A DNA stretch of 64,000 nt, taken from assembly GCF_040372165.1 (NCBI RefSeq), contig NZ_BAABWG010000006.1:1-64000 (forward strand), in the 5' to 3' direction. This document shows positions 15,502-24,454 of the stretch, in pieces; position 1 is the first letter of the stretch, and each line of letters opens with the position of its first letter. Made by a program: the position numbers and the translations under genes. The notes under the pieces are model-generated. The model worked only from the letters and a program-made list of their open reading frames with translations, was not told the origin of the DNA and made no database searches. The stretch comes from Hydrogenophaga sp040372165. Lineage in GTDB: Bacteria > Pseudomonadota > Gammaproteobacteria > Burkholderiales > Burkholderiaceae_C.

Positions 15502-18210
15502 TCAGGACGCGTTGGCCTTGACGTTCAACTCTTCAAGTTCTCCGATCCCAGAGCCCGAAGTTGAGCTTCGCATGATCCAGATACGGCCGTCCTTTCTGTG
15601 CCGCCAGATGAGATCATCGATCCCATCGCCATCCACATCCGAGGCAGTCACCAGCGCTCCCCAGCTTGGACGACGCGGAACGAGCGCAGTGGAACGATGC
15701 AGTCGATACAAGCCGTCTTCGTCCCCGCTGGTCATATAGGTGATGTAGCGGTAGTAGTCCCTGACGACATCAGTGTAGCCATCGCCGTTGATGTCAGCCA
15801 GCGCTACGATCTTCCCTGGCGCATAGTCAATTCGCCCAGGTGTGACGCCCGAAATATCGTATTCCTGGTTGGCCTCGTCCCATCCCAGCACGAGCACTTC
15901 GCTCTTGTACTTGTAGTGGTAGAGCATGATCTCTACTCGGTCGTCCCCTGTGAAGTTCCCGATCCCCAGCACATGGAAGTACGAGTAGTCCAGTGTCGTG
16001 GGCATCCGATTCGCGAAGTACTCGCCTTCTTGATCCGGATCGGGCGTAATGAGCACTGTGACGAGTGACTTGGCCCTAGTCCCACTGTCCCAAAGAACCA
16101 AGTCCGCATACTCATCGCTGTCCAGCCGACCTACGCCAACGACAAGAATCTGCCTGTTCAGGCGCTCCATCAGCGTAGGGGCATGCGGAACAAGAGTCGT
16201 CACACCATCGACGGTTTGCTCGCGCAGTGTCAGCATTCGAAGTGAATAGGTCCCGTCGCTCTCTTTGGCCCGAAAGAGTATGTCATCACGGCCGTCGCCG
16301 TTCATGTCCAGGACTGCCAAAGCATCCGGGTTCTCGTCTGAAACGGCCAGTCCTGCATCGAGAACCGTCCAACTGGACACTTGACCCGTGCTGCCTTCAA
16401 TCTCGGCGGAGAGGTAGGCATTGAGCCCCAGGCCTCCGTTTCGGGTCGCAGCAAACAGAAGTTCGCGTTGACCATCTCCATCCATGTCTGCCGAGGCCCA
16501 AACATTCTGCGCATCGATGTTCAGCCACCGGCGCATGCCTCTCGCGTACGCAGCCGACAGGCGACCATAATAGTCTTGCCTTCCATTGCCATAGTTCAGA
16601 GACACCGTACTGCCAGCCGCATTGGCACATGCCGAGTAGCCACCCCAGAGCGTGCCGACCACCTGGTCGTCCGGATTCAACAAAGCCGATCCACTGCTGC
16701 CACCTTCAGTTGTTCCCTGCCCCGTCCAATAGACCTTCAGGTAACTGCGGTTGTGCCAGTAAGCGGCTCCCTCGCTGAATTTCAGGAGACTGCCCGAAGG
16801 GTGGTGAAAACTCTTGATGGCCTCACCGCTGTACACATAGCTCGCATCCCAGCCAGCCAGAGTCACGTCTTCAGGCAGGGCCTCCCACAGGTTCATTCGC
16901 AAGAGCGACATATCGGTCCCCCACGATGACTTTCTCTCGGAATAGAGGTGCTCCCACCGCCCCCAGAAATCCACAGCCCTGCCATCAAGCGTACTGGCAT
17001 TGCATGCAGATGACCGGAAGAATGCCGTGGCCAGCATGTCGGAGGCCTGTGCCTGATTGGCCACGCAGTGGTCAGCCGTCAAGACGTAGGGGATGCCTGA
17101 GCCCGCGTTGTCACCAATCAGCGTCCCCGTGCACATGTAACTGCCAGCAAGCCCGAAGCGGTCGTATTCAAGCAAACTCAATTGCAACGTCGCATCGGCA
17201 GCGGAAGGTGTGCTCCCCACAGTGCAAACTGCGTCTTGCTGGCACGCACCCGAATAGTCAATGCCATCGTAGTTGAAAACAGCTTTCGACCCCGCTTCCT
17301 GCTGGCTCACCACCATATGAACCACTTGGTCGATCCGAAGGTCCACATCGGACACAGACGCTCCAGGTGGCACCGCCACCTCCACGACAGTGGTATCCCC
17401 CGGGATGACGCTGGTCCAGAACAAGGACTTCCCCTGTGCGTCCGGATCTGCGGCCTTGGCAGCGAGGACGCTAAGTACCTCGCTGGAATGCAGTTGCACC
17501 ATGGTGCTGGCGTCGGGCGCGTAAAACCTCAGAAGTGCGCTGTCCGGCAGGCTACCGACGGCAAGAGCGACCCTGAGACCCTTGGCGTCTGGGGACCGGA
17601 CGCCAACGGCAGCACGCTTCCAGCCACCGTCGCCATCCATCCAGGTCCACGCTGCGGACGATGTAGATGCCACAGCCGAACCACCTTGACCTAATGCGGA
17701 GGCAGTCGTCGTGCTCTTGGATGCCACACGACGGCCAAACCCTGTTCGCTTGAGCTTGCTGCCACCGTCCTCGTCACTAGTCGCCAATGACTGCTGCAGG
17801 ATAGCCTGCTCCGCCTTGGTGGCATTTCCGAGCTCCACGATGGAAGGCGTGGGCGCACCTGTCAAATCTCGTGCGACGACCACCTTGCGCTTCACTACCA
17901 GGCTTGCCGAAGCATGGCGAAACGATTTCGCTCCCTCATCGAACGTCTCGGCAGTAGAAGTGTCCGCAGCTGGATCCAAAATGGTTCCAGGAGTGATGAC
18001 TTTGTCGGCTGTACCATACTCCTCTGAGTCCCTGGCTTCGTCCGATACAACAATATCCGGAAGTCTCTGGACGCCGCCCTCACCTCGATCGGCGCTGTCG
18101 TCACCACCACAACCAGCCAATAGGCCGACCAGCAAGCCGATCACCATCATTCGACTGGGCCTGACGAGGCAAATATTGCCACGACGCGCTGTTGGTTTGT
18201 TGGATTGCAT
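15502..18210 (-). CDS. Secreted lipoprotein serine protease fused to FG-GAP/VCBS repeats
   Basis: A product of 902 residues from ATG 18210, which has GGGAG about 5 bases upstream. A signal peptide ends in lipobox LLAGC (Cys about 34), predicting a lipid-anchored envelope protein. After a low-complexity and pro-region comes a chymotrypsin-fold protease. Its triad candidates are His about 381 (YVLTADHC), Asp about 433 (WGTDMSLLRM) and Ser about 506 (EGGSSGSAL), and paired Cys are present. The layout resembles lysyl endopeptidases. From about residue 572 to the end there are at least six FG-GAP/VCBS-like units with Ca-binding loops such as DMDGDGQRE, DMNGDGRDD, DINGDGYTD and DVDGDGIDD. It sits between earP and efp on the opposite strand. 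Substrate is unknown. Confidence 0.85.
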   Translation of the reverse strand: MQSNKPTARRGNICLVRPSRMMVIGLLVGLLAGCGGDDSADRGEGGVQRLPDIVVSDEARDSEEYGTADKVITPGTILDPAADTSTAETFDEGAKSFRHASASLVVKRKVVVARDLTGAPTPSIVELGNATKAEQAILQQSLATSDEDGGSKLKRTGFGRRVASKSTTTASALGQGGSAVASTSSAAWTWMDGDGGWKRAAVGVRSPDAKGLRVALAVGSLPDSALLRFYAPDASTMVQLHSSEVLSVLAAKAADPDAQGKSLFWTSVIPGDTTVVEVAVPPGASVSDVDLRIDQVVHMVVSQQEAGSKAVFNYDGIDYSGACQQDAVCTVGSTPSAADATLQLSLLEYDRFGLAGSYMCTGTLIGDNAGSGIPYVLTADHCVANQAQASDMLATAFFRSSACNASTLDGRAVDFWGRWEHLYSERKSSWGTDMSLLRMNLWEALPEDVTLAGWDASYVYSGEAIKSFHHPSGSLLKFSEGAAYWHNRSYLKVYWTGQGTTEGGSSGSALLNPDDQVVGTLWGGYSACANAAGSTVSLNYGNGRQDYYGRLSAAYARGMRRWLNIDAQNVWASADMDGDGQRELLFAATRNGGLGLNAYLSAEIEGSTGQVSSWTVLDAGLAVSDENPDALAVLDMNGDGRDDILFRAKESDGTYSLRMLTLREQTVDGVTTLVPHAPTLMERLNRQILVVGVGRLDSDEYADLVLWDSGTRAKSLVTVLITPDPDQEGEYFANRMPTTLDYSYFHVLGIGNFTGDDRVEIMLYHYKYKSEVLVLGWDEANQEYDISGVTPGRIDYAPGKIVALADINGDGYTDVVRDYYRYITYMTSGDEDGLYRLHRSTALVPRRPSWGALVTASDVDGDGIDDLIWRHRKDGRIWIMRSSTSGSGIGELEELNVKANAS

Positions 18211-18553
18211 TGGTGCTCCCGGTTCTGACAATTTTCCATTGCAGGCCGCCCAAAAAGGTCCACAGGCATCCATCCCATGCGCCCAAGGGCAGACTCTGGC
18301 CTTGTACACCCCAGGCGGATAAGAACATTCGCCTGGCTCGTACCACCTGCGCCGAAATGGCGCGAAACAGGTGACTAGGACTTCGTGGACGCAGCAAGCT
18401 AAAATAGACTGTTTACCGCTGCTGACCCAGGCCTGTCATGAAAGTCATATCGGCTGAAAGCGCGGAAACCTGAATCTGACCCTCAGTGGCCAAAGCCCGT
18501 GAAATGCGTCACTTTATCCTCGTATTTCCATTTGGCCCAAGCTTGGAAACCCT

Positions 18554-19111
18554 ATGAAAACCGCTCAAGAAATTCGTGCTGGCAACGTCATCATGCACGG
18601 CAAGGACCCCATGATTGTTCTGAGAACCGAATACGCCAGAGGTGGCCGAGGCGCCTCGACCGTGCGGATGAAGCTCAAGGGACTGCTGATCGCCACCGGC
18701 ACGGAAGTGGTGTTCAAGGCCGATGACAAGATCGACAACGTCATCCTTGAGCACAAGGAGTGCACCTACTCCTACTTCGCAGACCCCATGTATGTCTTCA
18801 TGGACACGGACTACAACCAGTACGAAGTGGAAGCGGAAAACATGACCGACGCCCTGAACTACATCGAAGACGGAATGGCCGTCGAGGTGGTGTTCTACGA
18901 AGGCAAAGCCATCTCTGTGGAGATGCCAACCAGCGTCGAGCGCGAAATCACCTGGACCGAGCCGGCCGTCAAGGGCGATACCTCTTCCGGCAAAGTCATG
19001 AAGCCAGCCAAAATCGCAACCGGCTTCGAAATTTCGGTGCCACTGTTCGTGAGCCAGGGTGACCGCATCGAGATCGACACACGCACGGGCGAGTACCGCA
19101 AGCGCGTCTGA
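18554..19111 (+). CDS. efp: Elongation factor P (EarP-modified type)
   Basis: A 185-residue translation factor that enters the ribosomal E site and promotes peptide bonds at polyproline. Three beta-barrel domains are expected, and the length is standard. The modification loop reads EYARGGRGAS with Arg32 at the tip, which defines the EarP/rhamnose type rather than the EpmA/lysine type. This agrees with earP in this window. The upstream gap 18310-18553 probably contains its promoter; a TAAAAT -10-like hexamer lies at 18400-18405 but no good -35 is seen. A terminator follows. Confidence 0.97.
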   Translation: MKTAQEIRAGNVIMHGKDPMIVLRTEYARGGRGASTVRMKLKGLLIATGTEVVFKADDKIDNVILEHKECTYSYFADPMYVFMDTDYNQYEVEAENMTDALNYIEDGMAVEVVFYEGKAISVEMPTSVEREITWTEPAVKGDTSSGKVMKPAKIATGFEISVPLFVSQGDRIEIDTRTGEYRKRV

Positions 19112-19178
19112 GTGCCCCGCAAGGTCATGGGGGCATGCAGAGCACTGCCCATGTCCTCTGACAACTTGCAAGACGATC

Positions 19179-19202
19179 AAGGCTCCTTCGGGAGCCTTTT
19201 TG
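19179..19202 (+). terminator. Rho-independent terminator after efp
   Basis: AGGCTCC-TTCG-GGAGCCT with a UUCG-type tetraloop is followed by five T. It lies about 70 bases after efp. Confidence 0.93.
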
Positions 19203-19272
19203 CTTCCCTGTTCTGACAGGGTACGCCACCCAGACAACCCAAACCACAAAGAACGCAAAGGAACACCATCCG

Positions 19273-20151
19273 GTGGAACTGATTTCGAAAATCACGGACG
19301 TGATCGTTCCGGTGTTTCTCATCGTGGCCATTGGCTATGGCTACGCGCGGCGCACCCCGACCGACCTGAGCACATTCAACCGAATCGCACTGGATGTGCT
19401 GGCACCGCTGTTGGTGTATTCGGCACTCGCCTCAAAGGACTTCCACCTGACCGACCACGTCCCCTTGCTTGTTGGCGGAGCGGTGCTGATTCTGGGCAGC
19501 GGCCTTCTGGCCTGGGCAGTGGCGCACCTGTTCGGTGCACAACCCCGAACCTTGGTTCCGGTGGTCATGTTCAACAATTGCGGCAACATGGGGCTGCCTT
19601 TGGCGTTATTGGCTTTTGGCCCTGAGCATTTCGGTGCAGCGGTAGCACTGTTTGCCGTGAGCAACCTCCTGCACTTTTCACTGGGCGCCCGCATCACCAG
19701 CTCGCACGCACGGTCACGTGAACTGTTTCTGAGCCCGCTGATGATAGGCACGGCACTGGGGTTTGTCAGCGCGCTCACCGACATCCGCCCTCCTGCTCCT
19801 GTGCTGGAAGGCTTCAAGCTATTGGGGGACGCCACCTTGCCGATGATGCTGTTTGCGCTTGGTGTCCGCCTGACGGCCCTCAACAAATCCGGCCTGAGCA
19901 TTGGCCTTCTGGGCGCGCTAAGCCGCCCTGTGCTTGGCCTGATCATTGCATTGCCATTGGCATGGGCGCTGGGCCTGGAGGGGGCGGCCAAAGGCCAGCT
20001 GTTGCTTTTTGGGGCATTGCCTCCGGCCGTCATGCAGTTCATGCTGGCAGACCGCTACCATCAGGAACCGGAAAAGGTGGCCGCCATGATCATGCTGGGC
20101 AATGCGCTGGCCGTGGTCTTCGTCCCCCTGGGACTGGCCATCGGGCTCTGA
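19273..20151 (+). CDS. AEC-family (auxin efflux carrier-like) transporter
   Basis: A 292-residue inner-membrane protein with about ten helices in two five-helix halves, typical of AEC permeases (malonate, malate or other organic acid carriers in bacteria). The N-terminal IVPVFLIVAIGYGYARR and the central VMFNNCGNMGLPLALLAFG, a conserved Asn/Gly-rich helix break, support the family. It starts with GTG, with AAAGGA upstream. Substrate is unknown. The LOG gene follows 76 bases later on the same strand. Confidence 0.88.
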   Translation: MELISKITDVIVPVFLIVAIGYGYARRTPTDLSTFNRIALDVLAPLLVYSALASKDFHLTDHVPLLVGGAVLILGSGLLAWAVAHLFGAQPRTLVPVVMFNNCGNMGLPLALLAFGPEHFGAAVALFAVSNLLHFSLGARITSSHARSRELFLSPLMIGTALGFVSALTDIRPPAPVLEGFKLLGDATLPMMLFALGVRLTALNKSGLSIGLLGALSRPVLGLIIALPLAWALGLEGAAKGQLLLFGALPPAVMQFMLADRYHQEPEKVAAMIMLGNALAVVFVPLGLAIGL

Positions 20152-20227
20152 CGTCACCGGCCACGGCTGGCGACGGCTGCCTTTCATTTTCCAGCTGACG
20201 CTGCTGAAACAGACAAAAGGAAACGGT

Positions 20228-21106
20228 TTGAACAAGCCTCCTATCCAAGACATCACCGAGCAACGCCTGGCTGACGCGTGGGCCGAATTGCATGCGCAGG
20301 CCAACGACGGTTATGCACTCAAAGCCGATGCCTATCGCCTCGCATTTGCCGACCCTGAGTTCATGCTTCGTCGCGAAACGCGTGGCATGCGCCTTCAACT
20401 CGAAATGCTCAAGCCTGATGTGGCCCAGATGGAGCTGGAGATCGACAACACCATTGTGGTGTTTGGCAGTGCCCGGGTTCGCGAGCCTGACGAGGCAAAA
20501 CGACAGCTTGCCGATGCGCAGGCCAAAGGCGACGCCAGGCTCATCAAGCGCGCAGAAGCACTGGTGCGCAATGCCAAATACTATGACGAAGCAAGGGCCT
20601 TCGCCCGTCTGGTGGCCAGCTACAGCGCCAAATGCCCCAAGGAAGACCAGCTCTACATCTGTACAGGAGGTGGCCCCGGCATCATGGAAGCGGCCAACCG
20701 TGGCGCACACGACGAAGGAGCGCTCAATGTCGGCCTCAACATCGCCTTGCCCCATGAACAATCAGGCAACCGTTTCATCTCGCGCGAACTTAGCTTCAAG
20801 TTTCACTACTTCGCCATGCGCAAGATGCACTTCATGATGCGCGCAAAAGCCATGGTGGCATTCCCAGGAGGCTTTGGTACGCTGGATGAGCTCTTCGAGG
20901 TACTGACCCTCGTGCAGTGCCGCAAGGCCAAACCCATCCCCATCGTCCTGTATGGCAGCCATTACTGGAAACGGCTCCTTAACTTTGAAGCACTGGTCGA
21001 GGAAGGCACCATTTCGGCAGAGGATCTGGATCTCTTCGAGTATGTGGACAAACCGGACGATGCCTGGGCCGTCATCAAGCGCTTCTACGCCTTGCCCGAC
21101 GCCTGA
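20228..21106 (+). CDS. LOG-family Rossmann-fold protein (TIGR00730-like)
   Basis: A product of about 292 residues. The signature motifs GGGPGIMEAANRGA and PGGFGTLDELFEV identify the LOG family, whose members hydrolyse nucleoside 5'-monophosphates and, in some bacteria, cytokinin ribotides. About 110 residues precede the usual core (NTIVVFGSARV onward). This is longer than the classical roughly 190-residue proteins but is seen in one bacterial subfamily. The open frame extends upstream; TTG 20228 is chosen because AAGGAA lies about 7 bases before it and homologous-looking sequence starts there. Physiological substrate is not assignable. Confidence 0.87.
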   Translation: MNKPPIQDITEQRLADAWAELHAQANDGYALKADAYRLAFADPEFMLRRETRGMRLQLEMLKPDVAQMELEIDNTIVVFGSARVREPDEAKRQLADAQAKGDARLIKRAEALVRNAKYYDEARAFARLVASYSAKCPKEDQLYICTGGGPGIMEAANRGAHDEGALNVGLNIALPHEQSGNRFISRELSFKFHYFAMRKMHFMMRAKAMVAFPGGFGTLDELFEVLTLVQCRKAKPIPIVLYGSHYWKRLLNFEALVEEGTISAEDLDLFEYVDKPDDAWAVIKRFYALPDA

Positions 21107-21127
21107 CCTGTCGCCCTTTCCCCGGCA

Positions 21128-22318
21128 CTAGCGCCCCATGACCCGCTGAGGGCCCGGTGGCTGGTCGAGCAGGCCGCGCAAGGAGCGAGGCAGCCAAGCC
21201 AGCCCGCCAACGAGCAGCCCTACCGCCCAGGAAACGCCTGCAGCGCCCACATAGGCGCCGGCCAAGCCGAATACCGTCGGCATGATGGCACTCGAGCCAT
21301 TGATGGCCATGGTCCGCAGTGCCAGCGCTTCGGCATGGCGATGTCGCGGGGTGATCTGGTGCAGGGCGCTCATGACCATCGGCTGTACCGACCCCAGCAC
21401 AAGGCCCAGCAACGCGGAGGCCATGCCCATCCACCAGGGGTTGGGCGCGAACGGGTAAGCGCCCAGCACCAGGCCCGAGACCAGCATGGCACCGCCGATG
21501 ACAGTGGCTTCATGCAGATGCCTGGCCAGGCATGGAATCAGCACGCGAATCACTGTCGCTGCGATGGCGAAGCTGCCCAGGATCGATCCGATGACGGTAG
21601 CCGACACACCTCGCTCCACGCCGATCAGTGGCACGATGAAACTGTGCACATTCCAGCACGACGCCATGGCCCAGTTCACCGCCATCAGGCGGGCGAAAGC
21701 CGCATTGCGCAGCAGATCCCAGGCTGACCCCTTTGGCTCGCCCTCTGGTGGCGCCACCCTGTCGATCTCTGTCACGCGCCCGATCAGAGCCAAGGCCACC
21801 ATGGGCACAAAGGCCAACGCAAGAAAAGCCACTCGATAACCAGCAGCATCAATGACGACACCGGCCATCATGGGCCCCAGAAAGTTGGATGCCGATGGTC
21901 CGATGGCCATCCAGCTGAACACCTGGCGCAACTGGGCAGGCGTTTCTGTCAGCAAACCTGCATGGCGCTGCACCGATATCAGGGTGAGATTGTTGGCCGC
22001 ACCGCAAAGCAGCGCAGAAACACAAAGAACCTCCAGGCGGGGCCAGATGGCCCCCAACGCAGCCCCCGTCACCACCAGCGCGGCGGCCAGCCAGACCGGC
22101 TTGCGCAATCCATAGCGGTTGGTCAACCGGCCCGCCGGCAATGCCAGCAAGACTTGCGACACGGCAAACAGGGACATCAACAGTCCAGCGGTGAGCGCCC
22201 CCTGACCCTGGCGCAAGACCATCAGCGGGCCAGCCATGCGCATGCCTGTCATGACCGTATTGATGCTGATCTGTGACAGCACCAGTCGAAAGACAGCCTG
22301 GCGAATGGTGGGCGTCAA
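21128..22318 (-). CDS. Major facilitator superfamily transporter
   Basis: A 396-residue permease with twelve hydrophobic segments. The first intracellular loop has GRLTNRYGLRKPVW, a variant of the MFS motif A (G-x3-D-x2-G-x2). A longer central loop (REIDRVAPPEGEPKGSAWD region) separates the halves. Substrate is unknown; drug or metabolite efflux is possible. The start is TTG overlapping the rmuC stop by four bases (TTGA), implying translational coupling. It is convergent with the LOG gene (21-base gap). Confidence 0.86.
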   Translation of the reverse strand: MTPTIRQAVFRLVLSQISINTVMTGMRMAGPLMVLRQGQGALTAGLLMSLFAVSQVLLALPAGRLTNRYGLRKPVWLAAALVVTGAALGAIWPRLEVLCVSALLCGAANNLTLISVQRHAGLLTETPAQLRQVFSWMAIGPSASNFLGPMMAGVVIDAAGYRVAFLALAFVPMVALALIGRVTEIDRVAPPEGEPKGSAWDLLRNAAFARLMAVNWAMASCWNVHSFIVPLIGVERGVSATVIGSILGSFAIAATVIRVLIPCLARHLHEATVIGGAMLVSGLVLGAYPFAPNPWWMGMASALLGLVLGSVQPMVMSALHQITPRHRHAEALALRTMAINGSSAIMPTVFGLAGAYVGAAGVSWAVGLLVGGLAWLPRSLRGLLDQPPGPQRVMGR

Positions 22319-23805
22319 GCGTCTGCCTCGCCCGATCCGTCGACCGCGTCAGGGGGAAGCAGCTGCTGCGCCTGGTCCTGCGGCAGAGCCTCCACCGTCT
22401 TCAGCGCACGCCCCATGGCACGGCTACGCACTTCGGCGGCGTCGAGCGTGTTGAGTACGGTCTGGGTCTGCGTCTTGACCTTGGCCAGCACGCCACCGAA
22501 CTTGTCGAACTCCGTCTTGACCGCACCCAACACCTGCCACACCTCACTCGAACGCTTTTCCAGCGCCAGCGTGCGAAAGCCCATTTGCAAGGAGTTGAGC
22601 ATGGCCATGAGTGTGGTCGGCCCTGCCAGGGTCACCCGCCATTGGCGCTGCAAGGACTCCATCAGTCCCGGCCGGCGCAAGACTTCGGCGTACAGGCCTT
22701 CGGTGGGCAGGAACAGAATCGCGAAATCCGTGGTGTGCGGCGGCTCCAGATACTTCTCGGCCATGGACTTGGCCTCAAGCCGGATGCGCTGCTCCAGGGC
22801 TTTGCTGGCCGCCTCGGCACCCTCCACATCAGCGCCCTGCTGCGCCTCCAGCAAGCGCTCGTAATCCTCATTGGGAAACTTGGCGTCAATCGGCAACCAG
22901 CACGGAGCGCCGTCGTCTCCTCGGCCGGGCAGTCGAATGGCAAAGTCCACCACGTTGCGGCTGTTCGGCCGCGTGGCCACCTGGCTGGCGTACTGGTCTG
23001 GCGCAAACACCTGTTCGAGCAATGAAGCGAGTTGCGCCTCGCCAAACATGCCGCGCGTCTTGACGTTGGTCAGCAAATGCTTGAGGTCGCCCACGCCCTG
23101 GGCCAGTGACTGCATTTCTCCCAGGCCCTTGTGGACTTGCTCCAGGCGCTCGGCGACTTGCTTGAAGCTCTCGCCCAGACGGGCCTGCAGTGTGGTCTGC
23201 AGCTTCTCGTCCACTGTGACCCGCATTTCTTCCAGCTTGGCTGTATTGGACTGCTGAAGCTGGCCAAGCTGGGTTTCCATGGTCTGGCGCAACTCGCTCA
23301 GGCGTCGTGCGTTGGCCTCGCTGAGGTCGCGCATCTGCTGGGTCAAGGTGTCTCCCAGCGTGCCACGCAATTGCACCAGTTGCTGGGCAAACGCGTCGAT
23401 CTGCGCATTCTGGGTGCGCGTGGCCTCAGCCGCCTGCTGCGTCATGTTCTGGCTGATGCCTTGCAGCTGCTGCGTCAGGGTGTCGCCCAGCGTGCCTCTC
23501 AACTGCATCAGTTGCTGGGAAAACGCATCCAGCTGGGCGTTCTGGGTCCGGGTGGACTCAGCTCCCTGGCGCGAAATCTGCTCCTGAAAGCCCATCAGGG
23601 ACTTTTGGAGCTCCTGCCGACCGTCCCTCGAGCTGTCGGCGATCTCGCGGCGCAGTTCAGCCTCCGTACGGCCGAGCTGGTCGGCCAGCAGCTGGGCTGT
23701 CTCTCCTGGTCTGCGCTGGCGCACCGCCAGCCAAAGCGTCACCAACAGGCCAAGCACTTGCAGCACGAGCAAGACGTATATCCAGATCGGGAATTCTTCG
23801 TTCAT
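22315..23805 (-). CDS. rmuC: DNA recombination protein RmuC
   Basis: A 496-residue protein. The N-terminal transmembrane helix (about residues 8-28) is followed by a long coiled coil to about residue 230. The RmuC nuclease-like domain contains MFGEAQLASLLEQVFAPDQY, LPIDAKFPNEDYERLLEA and ILFLPTEGLYAEVL. RmuC limits inversion at short inverted repeats and has a PD-(D/E)XK-like fold. The coiled coil contains a near-exact internal duplication: residues 83-114 and 127-158 both run TRTQNAQ(L/I)DAF to GTLGDTLTQQ. It is the first gene of a two-gene unit with the MFS transporter. Confidence 0.93.
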   Translation of the reverse strand: MNEEFPIWIYVLLVLQVLGLLVTLWLAVRQRRPGETAQLLADQLGRTEAELRREIADSSRDGRQELQKSLMGFQEQISRQGAESTRTQNAQLDAFSQQLMQLRGTLGDTLTQQLQGISQNMTQQAAEATRTQNAQIDAFAQQLVQLRGTLGDTLTQQMRDLSEANARRLSELRQTMETQLGQLQQSNTAKLEEMRVTVDEKLQTTLQARLGESFKQVAERLEQVHKGLGEMQSLAQGVGDLKHLLTNVKTRGMFGEAQLASLLEQVFAPDQYASQVATRPNSRNVVDFAIRLPGRGDDGAPCWLPIDAKFPNEDYERLLEAQQGADVEGAEAASKALEQRIRLEAKSMAEKYLEPPHTTDFAILFLPTEGLYAEVLRRPGLMESLQRQWRVTLAGPTTLMAMLNSLQMGFRTLALEKRSSEVWQVLGAVKTEFDKFGGVLAKVKTQTQTVLNTLDAAEVRSRAMGRALKTVEALPQDQAQQLLPPDAVDGSGEADA

Positions 23806-23884
23806 GACAGCAAATTATCAATGATGCGGGGCCTGCACCCGTAGAATGAGACGCTTTGTTTTGACACATTGACCAGGAGTCCTG

Positions 23885-24355
23885 ATGAACGTCCATGACC
23901 GCCTCAATGAGCTGGGTATCGAGCTCCCTCCCGTTTCCGTGCCGGCTGCCGCCTATGTACCTTTTGTACAGACCGGCAAGATGGTCTTCCTGAGCGGTCA
24001 TATCGCCAAGACGGCCGAAGGAAAGCCATGGGTTGGCCAGCTGGGCCTCACCATGAGCACTGAAGAAGGCCAGAAAGCGGCACGCGGCATCGCCGTTGAC
24101 CTGATCGGCACGCTGGCCGCAGCCTGTCTGGAGGCCGGCACCGACCTCAATGGTGTGAAACGCATCGTCAAGGTCATGAGCCTGGTCAACTCCACCCCGA
24201 CTTTTACCGAGCAGCACCTGGTGACCAACGGTTGCAGCGAGTTGCTTGGCGAGGTGTTCGGTCCGGCCGGTGCCCATGCGCGCAGCGCCTTCGGCGTGGC
24301 GCAAATCCCATTGGGCGCCTGCGTCGAAATCGAGCTCATCGCGGAGCTGGTGTGA
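23885..24355 (+). CDS. RidA/YjgF-family protein
   Basis: A 156-residue member of the RidA family, whose archetype hydrolyses reactive enamine/imine intermediates released by PLP enzymes. The C-terminal segment ARSAFGVAQIPLGACVEIE holds the Arg and Glu expected in active RidA-type trimers. The N-terminal 25 residues are longer than in canonical RidA (about 128 aa), as in the YjgH/Rid5-like branches, so exact substrate range is open. It is divergent from rmuC; the AGGAGT Shine-Dalgarno is strong. Confidence 0.9.
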   Translation: MNVHDRLNELGIELPPVSVPAAAYVPFVQTGKMVFLSGHIAKTAEGKPWVGQLGLTMSTEEGQKAARGIAVDLIGTLAAACLEAGTDLNGVKRIVKVMSLVNSTPTFTEQHLVTNGCSELLGEVFGPAGAHARSAFGVAQIPLGACVEIELIAELV

Positions 24356-24393
24356 TGCTGTGAATGGCGGCTGCCACTGCATTCCACGCACAC

Positions 24394-24429
24394 ATAAAAA
24401 AGACCGCCTCATTGGCGGTCTTTTTTTTC
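24394..24429. terminator. Bidirectional terminator between ridA and ectD
   Basis: A stem AGACCGCC / GGCGGTCT with loop TCATT is flanked by A6 and T8 runs, so it can stop transcription from both sides. Confidence 0.93.
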
Positions 24430-24454
24430 AACCCTTCCGTACTGTCCGGCGCGC

